A stretch of DNA of 64,000 nt from Epiperipatus broadwayi (GCA_028023455.1 JAQFVV010006342.1:1635001-1699000); one strand, 5' to 3'. Shown: positions 34,831-48,342, counted from the first letter of the stretch. Numbers and translations: made by a program. The notes: generated from the sequence alone by a model not told the origin.

Positions 34831-36450
34831 TTTTTGTTTTTGTTTGAAATTAAAAACGTCACCATCAAACTTTCATACCTTGATACCTGTTATAAAGCCA
34901 TCTATAATTATTTCCAAAGATTACTATCATAAAAATAAAGATAACTTAATGTGTATCTTTGTTTAATATTTATTTCAAATGATTTAGATTTTCTACCAAT
35001 AGTAATACTACTTTCTAATCAGTGTCTCATAGAAGCTATGTAGTATGAAGAGATTGTTAGATAACTAATTAATTTCAAACACTGCTGCAAAATTGCTCCA
35101 TTAATTGGATTAAATACCTTGACAAAATTAACAAAAGCAACATATAAATCAGTCTTTTGTATCCAATATTTATCTTGCATTTGTCATACAAACAAGAACT
35201 ATATCTATAATGCTTTTAACTTTACTAAAACTATACGGAGATGTCTAGTAACCATGATTTACAAGTAATATATCAACAAAATTCATAAAAAGTACCTTAC
35301 TATAGTAGATAACATGAGTTTTACATAATAATTACAGAAAACTTGCCTAGCTTCTTTATTTTCATAAATTGGAGCAATAAAGTACTATTAAGATCAAATG
35401 AAAAAATTTCATGAGCTCATATATTCATAAAAAATTACAGAATATCATATTTTAAAACTTCTTCGAGTAACTCATTCTTTCCATTCTTAAGATTATTAAA
35501 AGCTGTTTCAACCTCACTTAACTAGATATTTTTTGTCCAAATCTAAATAAAAATGTAAGATGAGTATGTCATTATAAGTTTTCATCTCAATTTTGTATTA
35601 TTATTTAAAAGATTATCAAAAATATTCTCTCCACTTATTTAAAATATTATCTTCATATAAAAGTGTCATCCATGATTTTAATGCATTACTTTCAATGCAT
35701 CAAAAAATGTTAAAATTATCCTAAACAGTAAATAAATCTTCTTTACAGTTTTAGTCTATCAATCCTTTTAAAATTTTATATTTTGCCAAATAGGAAATGT
35801 CACATGGATATTTTTAATCAAATCATTAATATCATTATAGTCAGAATTATTCTTTTAAGTAAAACCAAAAATAAATATAATGCAGTCCTTTAAAGAAATG
35901 CCTTGCATCAATAGCATGACAACCCTGAAAATTCAAACTACTGACATTTATTATATATATTAGATGTTTCTAAAGAATGAACATTAACTTTCTTATGAAG
36001 ACAATTTGAGTGCTCCACTAAAACGATTATTTCCAATAATTTTGGACTAAAATTTATTACTCCTAACAACATATATCTTAAATCTCCAAGAAAAAAAATT
36101 TGAATTTTTAATGATGTAGATGCAATGAGACTTCAGAAAGATATAAAAGCTTTCCTTCTCTGAACTCTCTGAATCTAATGTTGGGGTATAATCACTAAAA
36201 AATGGGCACACATACCATTTCACAAACTTAATTTAAATATCATCAGTCTAAAATAAAAATAAAGGATATCAAAATAGACATTACCATAAATCCAGCACCA
36301 TATCTTCTTTCATTGAATGATATGTCCTTTCAAAAAAGACTTATAACCATCTACTAATTCAATTAAATTTTTCTCTCTAGAAAATTAATTTTTAAATCTT
36401 GATAGCTCTTTAGCTTCAAATACTATCCTCATTGATGTCTTGAAATATTT
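34830..36450 (-). pseudogene. Decayed LINE: endonuclease and reverse transcriptase remnants
   Basis: Minus-strand three-frame reading gives, from high to low coordinates, an NLIELVDGYKSFLKG block, ERRYGAGFMV (about 36310), and YTPTLDSES then EKESFY (about 36180). A FFLGDL block stands for GDFN (about 36085). Far downstream a palm block DLYVAFVNFVKVFNPIN (about 35100-35150) corresponds to the D-x5-KAFD motif. The family matches the endonuclease remnant at 16.35 kb. Stops are dense and the catalytic YADD box was not found. A minus-strand 73-codon frame at 36532-36753 lies just upstream but has no recognised motif. Confidence 0.5.
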
Positions 36451-36754
36451 ATATTAATTAAATTTATCTATATTTTGATATTTATAACATAAATGCCTTT
36501 ATCATTGCCATTATATCCTGATTTATCACCATTATTTATTTTGTAATATTTCTACCACTTTGCTAAGAAATCTTCCAAGCACAGCAAACTGGCAATTCTG
36601 TGAGAAATGGGTTATTTTAAAATCTCTATTAGATCTATTCATTTCCACAATAGATAGAATTTCTAATAAAACTTCCTGAACATAACAATCTTTGCCTAGT
36701 TGAAAATCATGTCCTAAATTCAGTTCCAATTGTATTGTTTGTGCAAATATCATA

Positions 36755-37185
36755 ACTAAGGATTCTCAATCTATTATATATATATATATTCCCATTACTG
36801 TTTATCAGTAACAAAAGCATGTGCAAAAAAAAATAAAAATGTGATAAAATGCTTGAAATCTGAATAACTGCACATTTAATTAAAGTATTAAAATGTTATG
36901 CACATATACAATGCTTTTGCAACAATTAATGCATGCTAGGACATAATAAGACACCTTATATCTGACCCTACATTAAATTAAGTGATTGAAAACATTAAGA
37001 AATAACAAGGTTTATGTTGGAAATAGCATCTAGTTTTTGATGAGCCAATGTCTTATCTTTCAATGCAGCATAAAGTACTCTTGATTGAGTATTGCTTATT
37101 GGTTATTTGTAGTTAACCTCAAATCTAAAATACTTCATTAACTGCTACATGTAGTTCCATAAATAATCTGAATATACTATTATAT
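36755..37185. other. AT-rich non-coding DNA
   Basis: Nothing recognised apart from (TA)n at 36776-36790. Confidence 0.5.
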
Positions 37186-38855
37186 CATCATCATTGTCAA
37201 TCATTATCAATCTACTGCAGAATTAGGGTCTCTTCAAGTACAATCCATCTTCTCTGACCTCTAGCCTCTCTTCCCCAAATCAACCCTATACTATTTTTTA
37301 TTTCATCTATCCATCTCACATGGGATCACTTTCTGGGTCTTTTCCAATTTCTTGGACTCTGGTTTAAGATTTCAATTGTCCATCTATTACCATCTCCTCT
37401 AGGCATATGTCCAATCCAACTCCACTTCAGTCTTTTAATTCTTTCAATGATGTCAATAACACCCATTTGTTCTCTTATCCATATATTGCATTTCATTCTC
37501 TTCTTGTTACTCCTAACATGCACCTTTTCATATTTCTTTGAAAAGTCTAAAGTATCTGTATTGCTCTTCTATTAAGTGTCCACGTCTCAGATCCATAAAA
37601 AGAACTGGAAAAACACATTTATTAAAAAACTTCCTTTTCAAACACATAGGCATATTTCCTTTTAATAATCATCAATAAGTTATTTCTACCAAAAGCATTC
37701 CAATCAAATTTAATTCTATGTTTAATTTCATCCATTATATTTCAATCTATAGTAATAATCTGACCAAGGCATTTGCATTTGTTAATTTCTAACTCATCAT
37801 AATCAATCTTTATTTTTATCATTTGAGAAAATCCATTGAACATTACTTTAGTCTATTTAACATTTTTACTTTCATCTGATAACTCTTGCAACATTTCCTG
37901 AAGCTCTGAAGCACTATTAAAAAAAAAACAACTACATCATCTGAAAAATCTAAATGGCTTAAATAATCTCCATTTACTGTTACTCCTTAAGCTTCCCATT
38001 TTAATCCACAAAATACTTCTTGCAGCACTGCTATAAAAAGTTTAGAATATGGAGTCACTCTGTCTTATACTCTTCTCGGTGTCAGCTCTCCTAGTATCAT
38101 TATGAAATCTTGCTATTGCATTTTATAAATATTCTTCAAAATATGACAATATCCTGGATCTATATCTTGCTGATCCAATGTTTTAATCACTGAAAAAATG
38201 CTTATAGAATTAAATGCCTTTTCATAATCTACAAATCCAAAGCATAATGGCAACTCATATTCATTGGTTCTTTCTACAACTTCTCTCAATGCTTGAATAT
38301 GATCTTATTGTACTAAAACCACTTTTAAATCAAACTTGTTCTCTTGGTTGGTTGAAATCCAATGTTCTCTGTAGATGAGTTGTAATTATCTTGGTAAAAT
38401 CTTTGTATAAAACTGATAAACAACTGATAGGCTTGAAATTTCTAATATCTTCTTTATCACCTTTTTTAAATATTAATATTGATATGCATTCTTCCAATTA
38501 TCTGGTATATCTTTATCATTTAGATATTTGGTATATAATTTTACCAAATTTTTTCTATTTCTTCAGCTGCTTTTTTAATATATTGATTATAATTCTATCA
38601 TTGCCTGGAGCTTTTTCCTTCTTCGTAAATGTAATTGCATGTCTCACTTCTTCATGTAAATTTCTGGGCAATTCAGAAGATATATGTAGGAGGTACTGGT
38701 TCTTTATTACTATATAATTTAGATAGAACTCTTCTATCCATTTTATGATCTCATCTGTCTTTTTAGTAATAGTTCTATCTTTTTTTTATTGCAGATATAA
38801 ATTTCCTACCAATACTAAAATGTCATTTTACACTCTTGAGACTTTTATTCTAGGT
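37186..38855 (-). mobile_element. Old RTE LINE copy, 5' truncated
   Basis: It aligns by eye with the RTE element at 44.7-46.4 kb throughout: the ATCATCATCA end, the HMPRGDGNRWTIEILN-type C-terminus in a 65-codon frame at 37326-37523, and the RT region including reverse complements of the FADD and KAFD blocks. It carries many substitutions, stops and small indels, so it is older than the main copy. Similarity stops near 38855, within the linker between endonuclease and RT. Confidence 0.8.
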
Positions 38856-39093
38856 ATTGTAAGTAATCAAAAACATTTTGGCAACTACACACAAATACAC
38901 TATATAAGTAAATATATTAGATGTATATCATAAATAAATGAAAGTTTGGAGAGTTTTCTCCTTCAGTGAATTATTTAAAGACTAATTGGTTTTTACGTTT
39001 ATATTAAAAAAACATGACATTGTCTACTTAGCATAATAATAAATTGAATGTGAGACATCAATAAGATTATAAAGATTTACAAATAAAGGTATT

Positions 39094-39480
39094 CTTCAAA
39101 TCTTTTCTTGACACATTGTAAGTGACATATGAACATGAAAAAGACTTCAGACAGGTCGATAAAGGATTTTGATCACTTTTTGAATAATGATATAAAACAT
39201 GAGGTGATGGATTTTAATGATATATCATTCTACTCATTCATTTTGATTTGGATAAAAAAAAATATAAATATTTAGAAATAGATAGACATTTCCTAATCAT
39301 GTTCACTTCAAATCTTTTTTGACACATTGAAAGTGACATATGGACATAAAAAACAAGATGATAAAGATAATATTTCATAACAGATTGATGAAATATTTTG
39401 ATCATCTTTTGAACTGAGATGATAGATTTTAATGTTAGATCATTCTATTTATTCATTTATATTTAAATAAAGAAATATGA
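39094..39480 (+). repeat. Diverged tandem duplication, about 213-bp period
   Basis: The block CTTTTCTTGACACATTGTAA at 39100 recurs as CTTTTTTGACACATTGAAA near 39312. Matching downstream blocks (AGTGACATATG, GATGGATTTTAATG against GATAGATTTTAATG) follow. It is non-coding. Confidence 0.6.
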
Positions 39481-39694
39481 TTTAGTAATGTTAAAATAGG
39501 TCTTTGTAATCTAAAAATAGAAAGATTGCAGATTTGTAAGTTTCCTGGTGTGGAATGAACTATGTATAATGCGGAGTTAGTTGTCAGTAACTTTCGTTGC
39601 ATTTGATAGATATTATTATTATAAATTTATTATTTAAACACACCATTATTATTTGATTGCATATATTAAATAAATATATATAAACTTGAATGAA

Positions 39695-40172
39695 ATGCTT
39701 TTGGTAGAAATAATGTCATATTAAAAGGAAATATGACTATGTGTTTGAAAAGAAAATTTTTAATAAATGTGTTACAAGTTCTTACTTATGGATCTGAGAC
39801 TTGAACACTTACCAAAAGAGCAATACAGAGACTTCAGACCACTCAACAAAGTATGAAGAGATGTTTGTTAGGAGTAACAAGAAGAAACTGAAAATGAAAT
39901 ACATGGTAAGAGTAACAACAAGTGTTACTGATATCATTGAAAGAATTAAAAGACTGAAGTGGAGTTGAGCTGGACATATCCTAGAAGTAATGATAACAGA
40001 TGGACAGTTGAAATCTTAAACTGGGGTCAAAGAGATTCTAAAAAACGTTTAAAATGACCACATGTGAGATGGATGGATAAAATAAACTGGAGTGATGTGG
40101 AGAAGATAGTCTAGAAATTAAAGAAAGTTGATTAAACTTGGATAATGGTTGAAAATGATGATTATGATATAT
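39695..40172 (+). mobile_element. RTE LINE 3' fragment, plus strand, decayed
   Basis: It is the plus-strand counterpart of the C-terminal region of the RTE elements: blocks encoding LTYGSET, a TTQQSMKR-like stretch, and IERIKRLKWS are recognisable. It ends with GATGATTATGAT as a short degenerate tail. It contains several stops. Confidence 0.75.
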
Positions 40173-40429
40173 ATTAAAAAGAAAAAGCTTAATGCATAAA
40201 AAAATTAAACATGAGTGTAAAACAGTCAGAAGCTATGAATGACAGCGTTCATATATCAATAAATAAAGAGAATAGAAGGGACAAATTTATTATTTAAGCT
40301 TAGATAATAAGTAATCATTTATTCATTTACTCTGTTGGAAAATAGTGTACCTCATTTTAAATCAAGACAGGTCCTTCTGAGATTACAATTGAATGTAAGA
40401 TCTTATAATTTTAATATCATAATTGTTTT

Positions 40430-41870
40430 TCAGGGCATTGGTATAATGTGCAAATGATTATGCAAATACTCAAAAAATTTCAGAGTCAAACCGGTTCAAT
40501 TTATAACACCAATGAAATCAGCCGCTTGGCAACTAGCTACAGGATGAAGTTGCCCTATGATTTCCAAGCTTTACCAGCTATGCTTCTAGGAATCCCATTG
40601 TATTTATCTAAAACAAATATCAACAAATACTTAAACAAATTAATTTTAGAAAAAATAATAAAATAAATAAATAGTCTATCTCTAATAAAACTATAAGAAA
40701 TAACAACAATGCAATAGTAATGGAAATACTAGGATACTATGCTCCATGAATAAAACTTTTTTTATAACACAATAAGCAAAATATATAAAGCTGCAAAAAA
40801 TACATATTGAGTAAAGAATCTAGATTGATATCAGCAGCTACCATGCAATAAACAAAGGTGGCCTCGACATGTTAGACATCTGAGAATATGTAGCATATAT
40901 TAAGGCAAAAACCTTCACAAGCATAGTTAAGAGTGGGTCTTTTAATCTAAACAATGGAAACTTGAAACTAATTAACACAAAAAATGAAGAAAAAGACTCA
41001 TTTTTGGTTGAATTACAGCATAACTACAAAGACATACAGGACAAATTAAACATCTTGAATCTTGAAAACATAAAATATAAGAATCTAATTCAAAACAGGG
41101 ATAGACAGAATGATCAATGGCTAGATATATCCATTAAGAGTGTCTTAAAAAATTTCCAGTCTATCTATGTGCCTCAAACATACATGAAGACAGTCTACAA
41201 ACTCCTAAATGGCCTCTTTCCCACTGCATCACTGTTAATTAACAAATTGCAAATGAAACTTGATCCACAATGCACCCTTTGTAAAAAAAAAAAAACAATG
41301 AAACCTTCTTTCACCTTATGGAAGAGTGTAAAGCTTTCAGTCAATTAAGAAGCACCATTTTTAAAATGCCAATTATCAATGTAAAACAGATGATATACAC
41401 ATATGTAAAGAATTTTGAACCACACAACACTAAGGTTATAATCCATTCAATTAAAACTATTTGGCAAGTTAGATGTGACTTTGTTTTTGACAACAAGAAG
41501 TACAACTGGATAAAAAAGCTAGACAAAAATTGGAACATTTTCCCCATTGTTTAAGATTCTTACCAAACAAACAAATGACAAGAATTTGGGGAGGACTAAC
41601 CCATACAAGATGTGAAATCTGGTCCTAAACAATCCAGACTTAGTTTTTGAATAAAAAACAGGGTGTCACTTATTTTTCTTACCGGAAGATCCTAAGTAGA
41701 AATGTCAGCAGACGAAGCTAAGTTTGCCCAAGTACAGTTTATAATTAATAAGATCCTTTCCTTTTTTGCTTTTGTGTTTTTTTTGTAGAGCATGTAAACA
41801 AATTTAAACCCTCATGTAAATATGTACAAAAAAGTTTTCTGTTAATAAAGTTTGTTACCTAAAATAAAAA
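40430..41870 (+). pseudogene. Decayed L1/Tx1-like LINE ORF2 C-terminus and 3' UTR
   Basis: Frames from 40448 read a GIPLYLSKTNINKYLNKL block as in post-RT regions of L1/Tx1-like LINEs. A GGLDMLDI-like block near 40860, a long helical segment (40962-41250), and a zinc motif CTLC with HLMEEC near 41270-41330 follow. An IKTIWQVRCDFVF segment (41453-41495) matches in style the AIWIVRC segment of the intact ORF at 6.2-8.3 kb. A non-coding tail ends around TTAATAAAGTTTGTTACC. Shifts and stops are present, and the RT catalytic part is missing. Confidence 0.6.
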
Positions 41871-42059
41871 TAATTTTAATAGAACATCAGTTTTATAGAT
41901 GTAAACATTGAATACATGTAGGTTAATTTATACATAAATTAAGCAAAGTTATCATATTTCCAAGATTTATAAATAAACACACGCATGCATCAATAAATTT
42001 GAAAAATATATAATCTATTCTTTATGCTTAGATGGCATTTAAGCAGATTCTGCCTTTTA

Positions 42060-42510
42060 ACATTCAATTGTAATTTCAGAGACTTACACCATATTTAAAA
42101 TTAGGCTAATACACAAATTCTATTTTTAACACATAAATGAATGAATGTTTAATTACCACATAAGCTTAAAAATACATTTTATCATTATATTCTTTATATT
42201 TATTTATGCATGTGTACTGTTTAGATATAGTTTCTGAAAGTATAACTATTTCCACATAATTTACTTATATATTAAGCTATACATATTTAATATTTACATC
42301 TATAAAACTTTAATATTATGAGGTTGTTATAAATGAGACTTTATCTTTGTCCTCTAATCTTGAATTATAATTTCAGAAAGACGCAGTATTCAAAATCAGT
42401 TTAATATGCAAGTATCATGTTCTATTTCCAACATCAATGAATGAAGACTTAATTGTCATCCAAGTTTAAAGAATAGGTTGTCATTCTATTTTTTACATTT
42501 ATTGACATAT
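42060..42510 (+). repeat. Diverged tandem repeat, about 300-bp period
   Basis: A block around 42070-42170 (TTGTAATTTCAGAGACTTAC, later ATGAATGAATG) recurs around 42365-42470 with substitutions. It is non-coding; origin unknown. Confidence 0.4.
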
Positions 42511-42635
42511 AAGTAGTTATTCATAACTACTGGATTATATATATATATATATCACTGCATTCAACTGTTAGTTGACTCATACAATGTAAAAGTAGTAAAT
42601 ATAATTTAAAAACCAAAAGGGGCATTCATGGTCAA

Positions 42636-42735
42636 TATATATATATATACATATTATACTGCCAGGTAAGCAGTATAATATATATATATACACACACATA
42701 TATTATACTGCCAGGTAGGCAGTAAAATATTTTCA
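42636..42735. repeat. Two palindromic units in (TA)n
   Basis: TTATACTGCCAGGTAAGCAG followed by TATAA is repeated about 50 bp later with one change (AGGTAGGCAGT), both within (TA)n and (CA)n sequence. Each unit is a short palindrome (ACTGC and GCAGT around a spacer). Confidence 0.6.
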
Positions 42736-42739
42736 TATT

Positions 42740-44716
42740 GTAACTTTTTTAAAAATATTTTTTATTTGTGATATTAATTCTTGTTAATAAGTTTTCTTTA
42801 ATGTGTTTTACATTTATTGTGCATGTATCTAAAAATAAGGAAAGAAAAACTAATTAAAATGTATATTAGTTTGTTTAATTAAATTTGTAGATAAAGAAAA
42901 AAAATAGACTAAAAAGATTTCATTAATTGTCTTCGTTACAAATATGTTCTAGTTCTAGAAAGAAATTTTAACAGTGTTTAATATATTGGAAAATATTAGA
43001 TATATTGTAATAAAAATTCTTGGTAAAGATATCTCTTTGATATATATAATATACCAAGACATTGTATCAAAATTTAATTTGGAAAGTGTTGATAAAATTT
43101 GTGAAATTCCTTGTTTCTAAAAAGAAAAAAACTCATCTCCAAGCAAATTGAAAAAAAAATAATAATTTAGATCAAAGATAAAGTACAATCATTTTGTTTT
43201 TGGTATGTGTATAGTAATTTATCAAAGAGCAGTGGGCAGTTAGATATCAGGGAGCAGTGGGCAATCAGAGTCAGCAGAGAAAGTAGTCAGCAATTGATAA
43301 TTACACTATAGAGAAAAAAAAGAATTCTTGGATAACACTTGGAATCCATTTTTAATAGACTTAACAAAGTTGTTAATGCAGTCAGAAGAGTTTAGTAAAT
43401 GAAACAAAATGGAGTAGTTCAATATGTGCACCAGATCTAATCTTCAAGTAATCACCATGTAAAATGTACTGTTGTGCTGAAACTCTGCCTAGCAGGAAGA
43501 GTAGCTGAATCAAAATCATCTGTTTCTTCTGTTTGCTACTACACATTTGCATAGAGCTTTGTAAGTGAAAAAATTCCAGAAAAAATTGGGGGAAATGGTC
43601 ATCATAGAAGCTAGAATTATGTAAGGTCTTCTAAGCATAAATATTGCAGATGAGTCCAAGATATTTAGAGAACAGAAATGAAGTATGTACAACCCCTCCC
43701 CCGCACTCTGTTGGTATAAGAAAAGAACATTTAAATTTATTATTATTATTGTTTTTTATGTTTCTTTTTTATAAATATATCGATTTCAAAAATTAACATT
43801 TTGTCAAAATTAAGCTATATGTAATGTGAATGTATGTGTGTGGAATTAGATAAAGATATATATATATATTTATGTAGAAAACATGAATTGAATTATAATA
43901 TATCTTGCTGATATTTTTTTTTTGTATAATATCACCAATCAGCATTGGTATTAATTTTATATATATATTTGTTATTTTATATGTGTGTTTATTTATATGC
44001 TCATAATTTCTTGTATGAGTTCATACAATAAGAAAATAATAGGAGGGGATGTTCTTTTATTGTTCAATAATGTAATATAGATTGGATTTTTTTTCCCTTT
44101 TTCTGTGATATCTTTGTTATAATTATTTTTTCCATTTGTTTCTTTTAATATTTCTAATTAAGATTAAGAAAATAAATTTATGTTGCATTTGATCAAGAAC
44201 TAATGTTCAATATTTCACTCACCTCATTCCATAATTAATAAATTATATGCATATTTATTGTAAGATAGGCTATTCATCTTAAGAAGTAGAGTAAGAGAAT
44301 TAGCATATGGGGTAACCTGTAAGGGAATGCTGCATGTGTCTCTCAATAAGGGTCTTGTAGGGCATCTTTCTAGGAAAGTGGCACTTAAAGCTTTTGCGCT
44401 TTATAAAATGATCTATTTTGGCTAGACAACCTCCTTTTTGCAATAGAAGTGGAATCCCACCTCTATTAATGGTCTGATATATTTATGTAGACACTGAATA
44501 TTGCAGCTTGATCAGAGATGAAAATTATTGATAGAAATTTAAATAAACCTCCTTAAACAGGTATATATAATCTGTTCTGAATTCAGACTAATAAATAGTC
44601 AATTATAACATTACAAATTGCAATTATAACTTTCAAATTCCACCCAAAGTATTATTTAAATAATAAGTGTAATGCTCAAGGCTAAATGAGTTTATAAGTA
44701 ACCATTAGAAACCAGT
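42740..44716. other. AT-rich non-coding DNA
   Basis: No gene or named repeat was found. A GC-richer patch at 44280-44470 has no frame or motif. Confidence 0.5.
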
Positions 44717-44742
44717 CAACATAATAATCATCATCATCATCA

Positions 44743-47701
44743 TCAACCATTATCAATCCACTGCAGGATGAAGGTCTCTCCAAGTTTAATCCATCTTCTC
44801 CGATCTTTAGCTTCTCTTTTCCACAACACCCCTGCACATTTTCTTATTTCATCCATCCATCTCACATGTGGTCTCTTTCTGGGTCTTTTACAATCTCTTG
44901 GAATCCAGTTTAAAATTTCAATTGTCCATCTATTATCATTTCTTCTAGCAATATGTCCAGCCCAACTCCATTTCAATCTTTTAATTTTTTCAATAAGGTC
45001 AGTAACACCTGTTTGTTGTCTTACCCATACATTGCGTTTTCGATCTCTTCTTGTTACTCCCAACATACATCTCTCCATACTCCTTTGAGTGGTCTGAAGT
45101 CTCTGTATTGCTCTTCTATTAAGTGTCCAAGTCTCAGATCCATAAGTAAGAACTGGTAAAACACATTTGTTAAAAACCATTCTTTTCAAACACATAGGCA
45201 TATTTCCTTTTAGTATCAAGTTATTTCTACCAAAAGCACTCCAACCAAGTTTAATTCTATGATTAATTTCCTCCATTATGTTTCCATCTGTATTAATAAT
45301 CTGACCTAGGTATTTGTAACTGTTAACTTCTTCTAATTCTTCATAATCAATCTTTATTTTCATATTTTGAGCAAATCGATTAAACATTACTTTAGTCTTT
45401 TTAACATTTATCTTTAGTCCTACTTTTCTACTTTCATCTGCTAACTCCTGCAACATTTCCTGCAGCTCTGAAGCATTATTTGCAAAAACAACTACATCAT
45501 CTGCAAAATCTAAATGACTTAAATACTCTCCATTTACTTTCATTCCTTTAGTTTCCCATTTTAATCCACAAAATACTTCTTGCAGCACTGCTGTAAAAAG
45601 TTTTGGAGATATGGAGTCACCTTGCCTTACACCTTTCTCAATGTTGATTTTTCCAGTATCATTATGTAATCTAATTGTTGCTGTTGCATTTTTATAAATA
45701 TTCTTTAAAATATGACAATATCCTGGATCTATACCTTGATGATCCAATGCTTTAATCACTGAAGAAATGTGTATAGAATCGAATGCCTTTTCATAATCTA
45801 CAAATCCAAAACATAATGACAACTCATATTCATTTGTCCTTTCTATGACTTCTCTCAATACCTGGATATGATCTATTGTACTAAAACCACTTTTAAATCC
45901 AGCTTGTTCTCTTGGTTGGTGGAAATCCAAAGTTCTCTGTAGACGAGTTGTAATTATCTTGGTAAAATTTTTATATAAAACTGATAAAAGGCTGATAGGT
46001 CTGTAATTTCTAATATCTTCTTTATCACCTTTTTTAAATATTAATATTATTACTGCATTCTTCCAATCTTCCGGTACATCTTTATCATTTAGACATTTGG
46101 TATATAACTTTGCTAAAATTGGTTTCTATTTCTTCACCTGCTTCTTTTAATATATCAATTATAATTCCATCATTTCCTGGAGCCTTTCCTTTCTTCATAC
46201 ATTTAATTGCATGTCTCACTTCTTCATTTAAAATTCTGGGCAATTCGGAAGATGTAATAGATATAGGAGGTACTTGTTCTTTATTACTATATAATTCTTG
46301 ATAAAAATCTTCTACCAATTTCATGATGTCATCTCTCTTTTTAGTAATAATTCCATCTTTTTTTCTTATTGCAGATATAAATTTCCTACCAATACCAAAA
46401 TGTTGTTTAACATTCTTGAGACTTTTATTTTCTTCTACAGCTTTCCTTGCTATTTCACAGTTATACTTTCTTATATCATTTTCAACTCTTTTCCGTACCA
46501 TTTTACAAAATTCGAGATATTCAATTCTTTTTAATACATCATTTTTGTATATCTTCATATTCCTTCTTTTCTTCATAAATTCTCTAGTCTCAGTAGAAAT
46601 TTTATTAGTCAATTGCTGCTTTTTTCTACCAGCTATCTTTGTTGCAGTTTTTAAAAGTGTATCAGTTATTTTCATATTAATTTCATTCAAATCTGAATCA
46701 TGTTCAAAATCTCCTAACACTTGAAACCTATTTGTAAGTTCTAATTTAAATTCATTAGAATGTTTCTGAAGATTAGGAATATCAACTGTAAATATTGTTT
46801 TTCTCAATAATTTTTGTCTCTCTAGTTTTACATTAACACGTAACTTACACCTTACTAATCGATGATCACTTCCTGTGTTAAATTTATTAAGAACATTACA
46901 ATCTTGAAATATGTATTTCCTGTTAGTCAAAATATAATCCAATTCTGCTGTACCTTCATTTGGATGCTTCCATGTCCATTTCCTTTTAACATTTTTCTCA
47001 AAAAATGAATTCATAATATAAAGTTTTTCTTTTTCTGCAAACTCCACAAGTCTATGTCCTCTCTCATTTCTATTACCATAACCAAAATTACCTACAGCAA
47101 TTTCATCTTTCATTTGTCTACCAATTCTAGCATTAAAGTCTCCCATAACAATTTTAAAATGTTGTTTACTCTGATCAAAAGCCTTTTGTACATCCATATA
47201 AAAATCTTCTACTACTTCATCACTATGAGAACTTGTTGGGGCATAAACCTGAATTATCTGCATTTGGTATCTGCTATTAAGTTGTATAACTAATCTTGCA
47301 ACTCTGTCCGATACACCATCAATCTCCACAATATTGTTCTTCCACTTTTTATTTATAATGAATCCTACTCCACTTGTATTTCCAATATGTGTGCCTTTAT
47401 AATAGAGTATATGTCCACTTTTTAAATCAATTGTTTCTTCACCTTTTCTTCTAACTTCACAAAGTCCAATAATGTCCCATTTAATATAAGACAATTCTTC
47501 TTCTAATTCTTGCAATCTTCCTTCACTTGAAAGTGATCTGCAGTTGTAAGTACCTAAATAAAAAGTCATCATCAAATGGCAGCCTGGGTCCACAATCAGG
47601 GGATTCTTAGCACCCTCTGCCTTCGGCCACCAACCGCTGCCTTGGTTGGTGACTTTACAGCCTCCTGGGAATAAGGGCCATGCTTTATTTTTGTCTGTCA
47701 T
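44743..47701 (-). pseudogene. RTE ORF: APE-type endonuclease and reverse transcriptase, one frameshift
   Basis: The first part (46085-47701, 538 codons) has about 45 N-terminal residues, then the endonuclease: LGTYNCRSL, GLCEVRRKG, QVYAPTS, MGDFNARIG, ELDYILTN and GSDHRLVRC. A linker and KKGKAPGNDG open the RT. A one-base shift near 46118 moves the frame. The second part then runs without stops to 44743: KKGDKEDIRNYRPISLL, QAGFKSGFST, FVDYEKAFDSI, GVRQGDSISPKLF, the catalytic DFADDVVVF, GLKINVKKTK and SYKYLG. A C-terminal domain with GSETWTLN and KRLKWSWAGHIARR ends it. All catalytic residues I can check are present, so only the frameshift visibly disables it. It makes DNA nicks and copies element RNA there. 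Confidence 0.88.
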
Positions 47702-48033
47702 AATTGTATATATGTATTGGAAAAATATTTATCATTTACACAAACATTCATTCTGCCTTATCAGGCACTGAGAAGAAAGACCATGGTGTTTCTTGATCTT
47801 AAACTCAGAGGTAAAAAGCCAATAAACTCACCACGCTGGCTAATGCGTGTTGGTGAGCAGCCCATCCATGTTTGTATACTATATGAATAATCACATAGTA
47901 ATAACAGCTGCAACGACAAGAATGTATGGAGTGGACATTAGGAATTTGCCCTGCTCGGTTCCTTTAAGGCCTCCAAGAGGAATCAAAGGGTCTCCTTTAA
48001 GTTAATAGCAAACTCCTTTCTGCAGCCAACATA

Positions 48034-48178
48034 ATAATATTATCATATATTTTCTTTATTACTTTTACAATGTTTTTTTACAACCTAATATGACAGTTAC
48101 GATTGTCCCAGCTACAATATTAGGTTTGTAAAAAAGCATTGTAAAAGTAATAATGAAAATAGATGATATTAATATTAT
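48034..48178. repeat. Hairpin 1 (arms about 58-63 bp)
   Basis: 48034-48091 pairs with 48116-48178 with few mismatches around a 24-nt loop. It lies in or next to the RTE 5' end. Confidence 0.75.
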
Positions 48179-48214
48179 ATGAATTTGACAATGCAATAAG
48201 AAAGATAAAACCAG

Positions 48215-48342
48215 TCAACACTTAGACAATCCCAATATACATAACAATCAAGAATTTCAAACTATTGTCAAGGCAAACTCCTTTTTAGCAATAGTTTGAA
48301 ATTCTTGATCTGTTATCTATATTGGGATTGTCTAAATGTTGA
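48215..48342. repeat. Hairpin 2 (arms about 53 bp)
   Basis: 48215-48267 pairs with 48289-48342 (shared CAATCCCAATATA and CAAGAATTTCAAACTATTG blocks) around a 21-nt loop. It overlaps the right copy of the proposed RTE duplication. Confidence 0.8.

Larger units (their letters stand above)
44721..48207 (-). mobile_element. RTE-clade LINE, nearly full length
   Basis: It carries a 5' untranslated region (from about 47702 upward), one long ORF broken by a single frameshift, a very short 3' UTR and a (GAT)n-type 3' tail. A short tail of simple repeats and the lack of a separate large ORF1 are typical of RTE elements. AAACCAGTCAAC flanks it at 44709-44720 and 48208-48219, giving a possible 12-bp target-site duplication. 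The 5' UTR would then contain the hairpin at 48034-48178. It is the best preserved of five copies or fragments of this family in the window. Confidence 0.8.
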
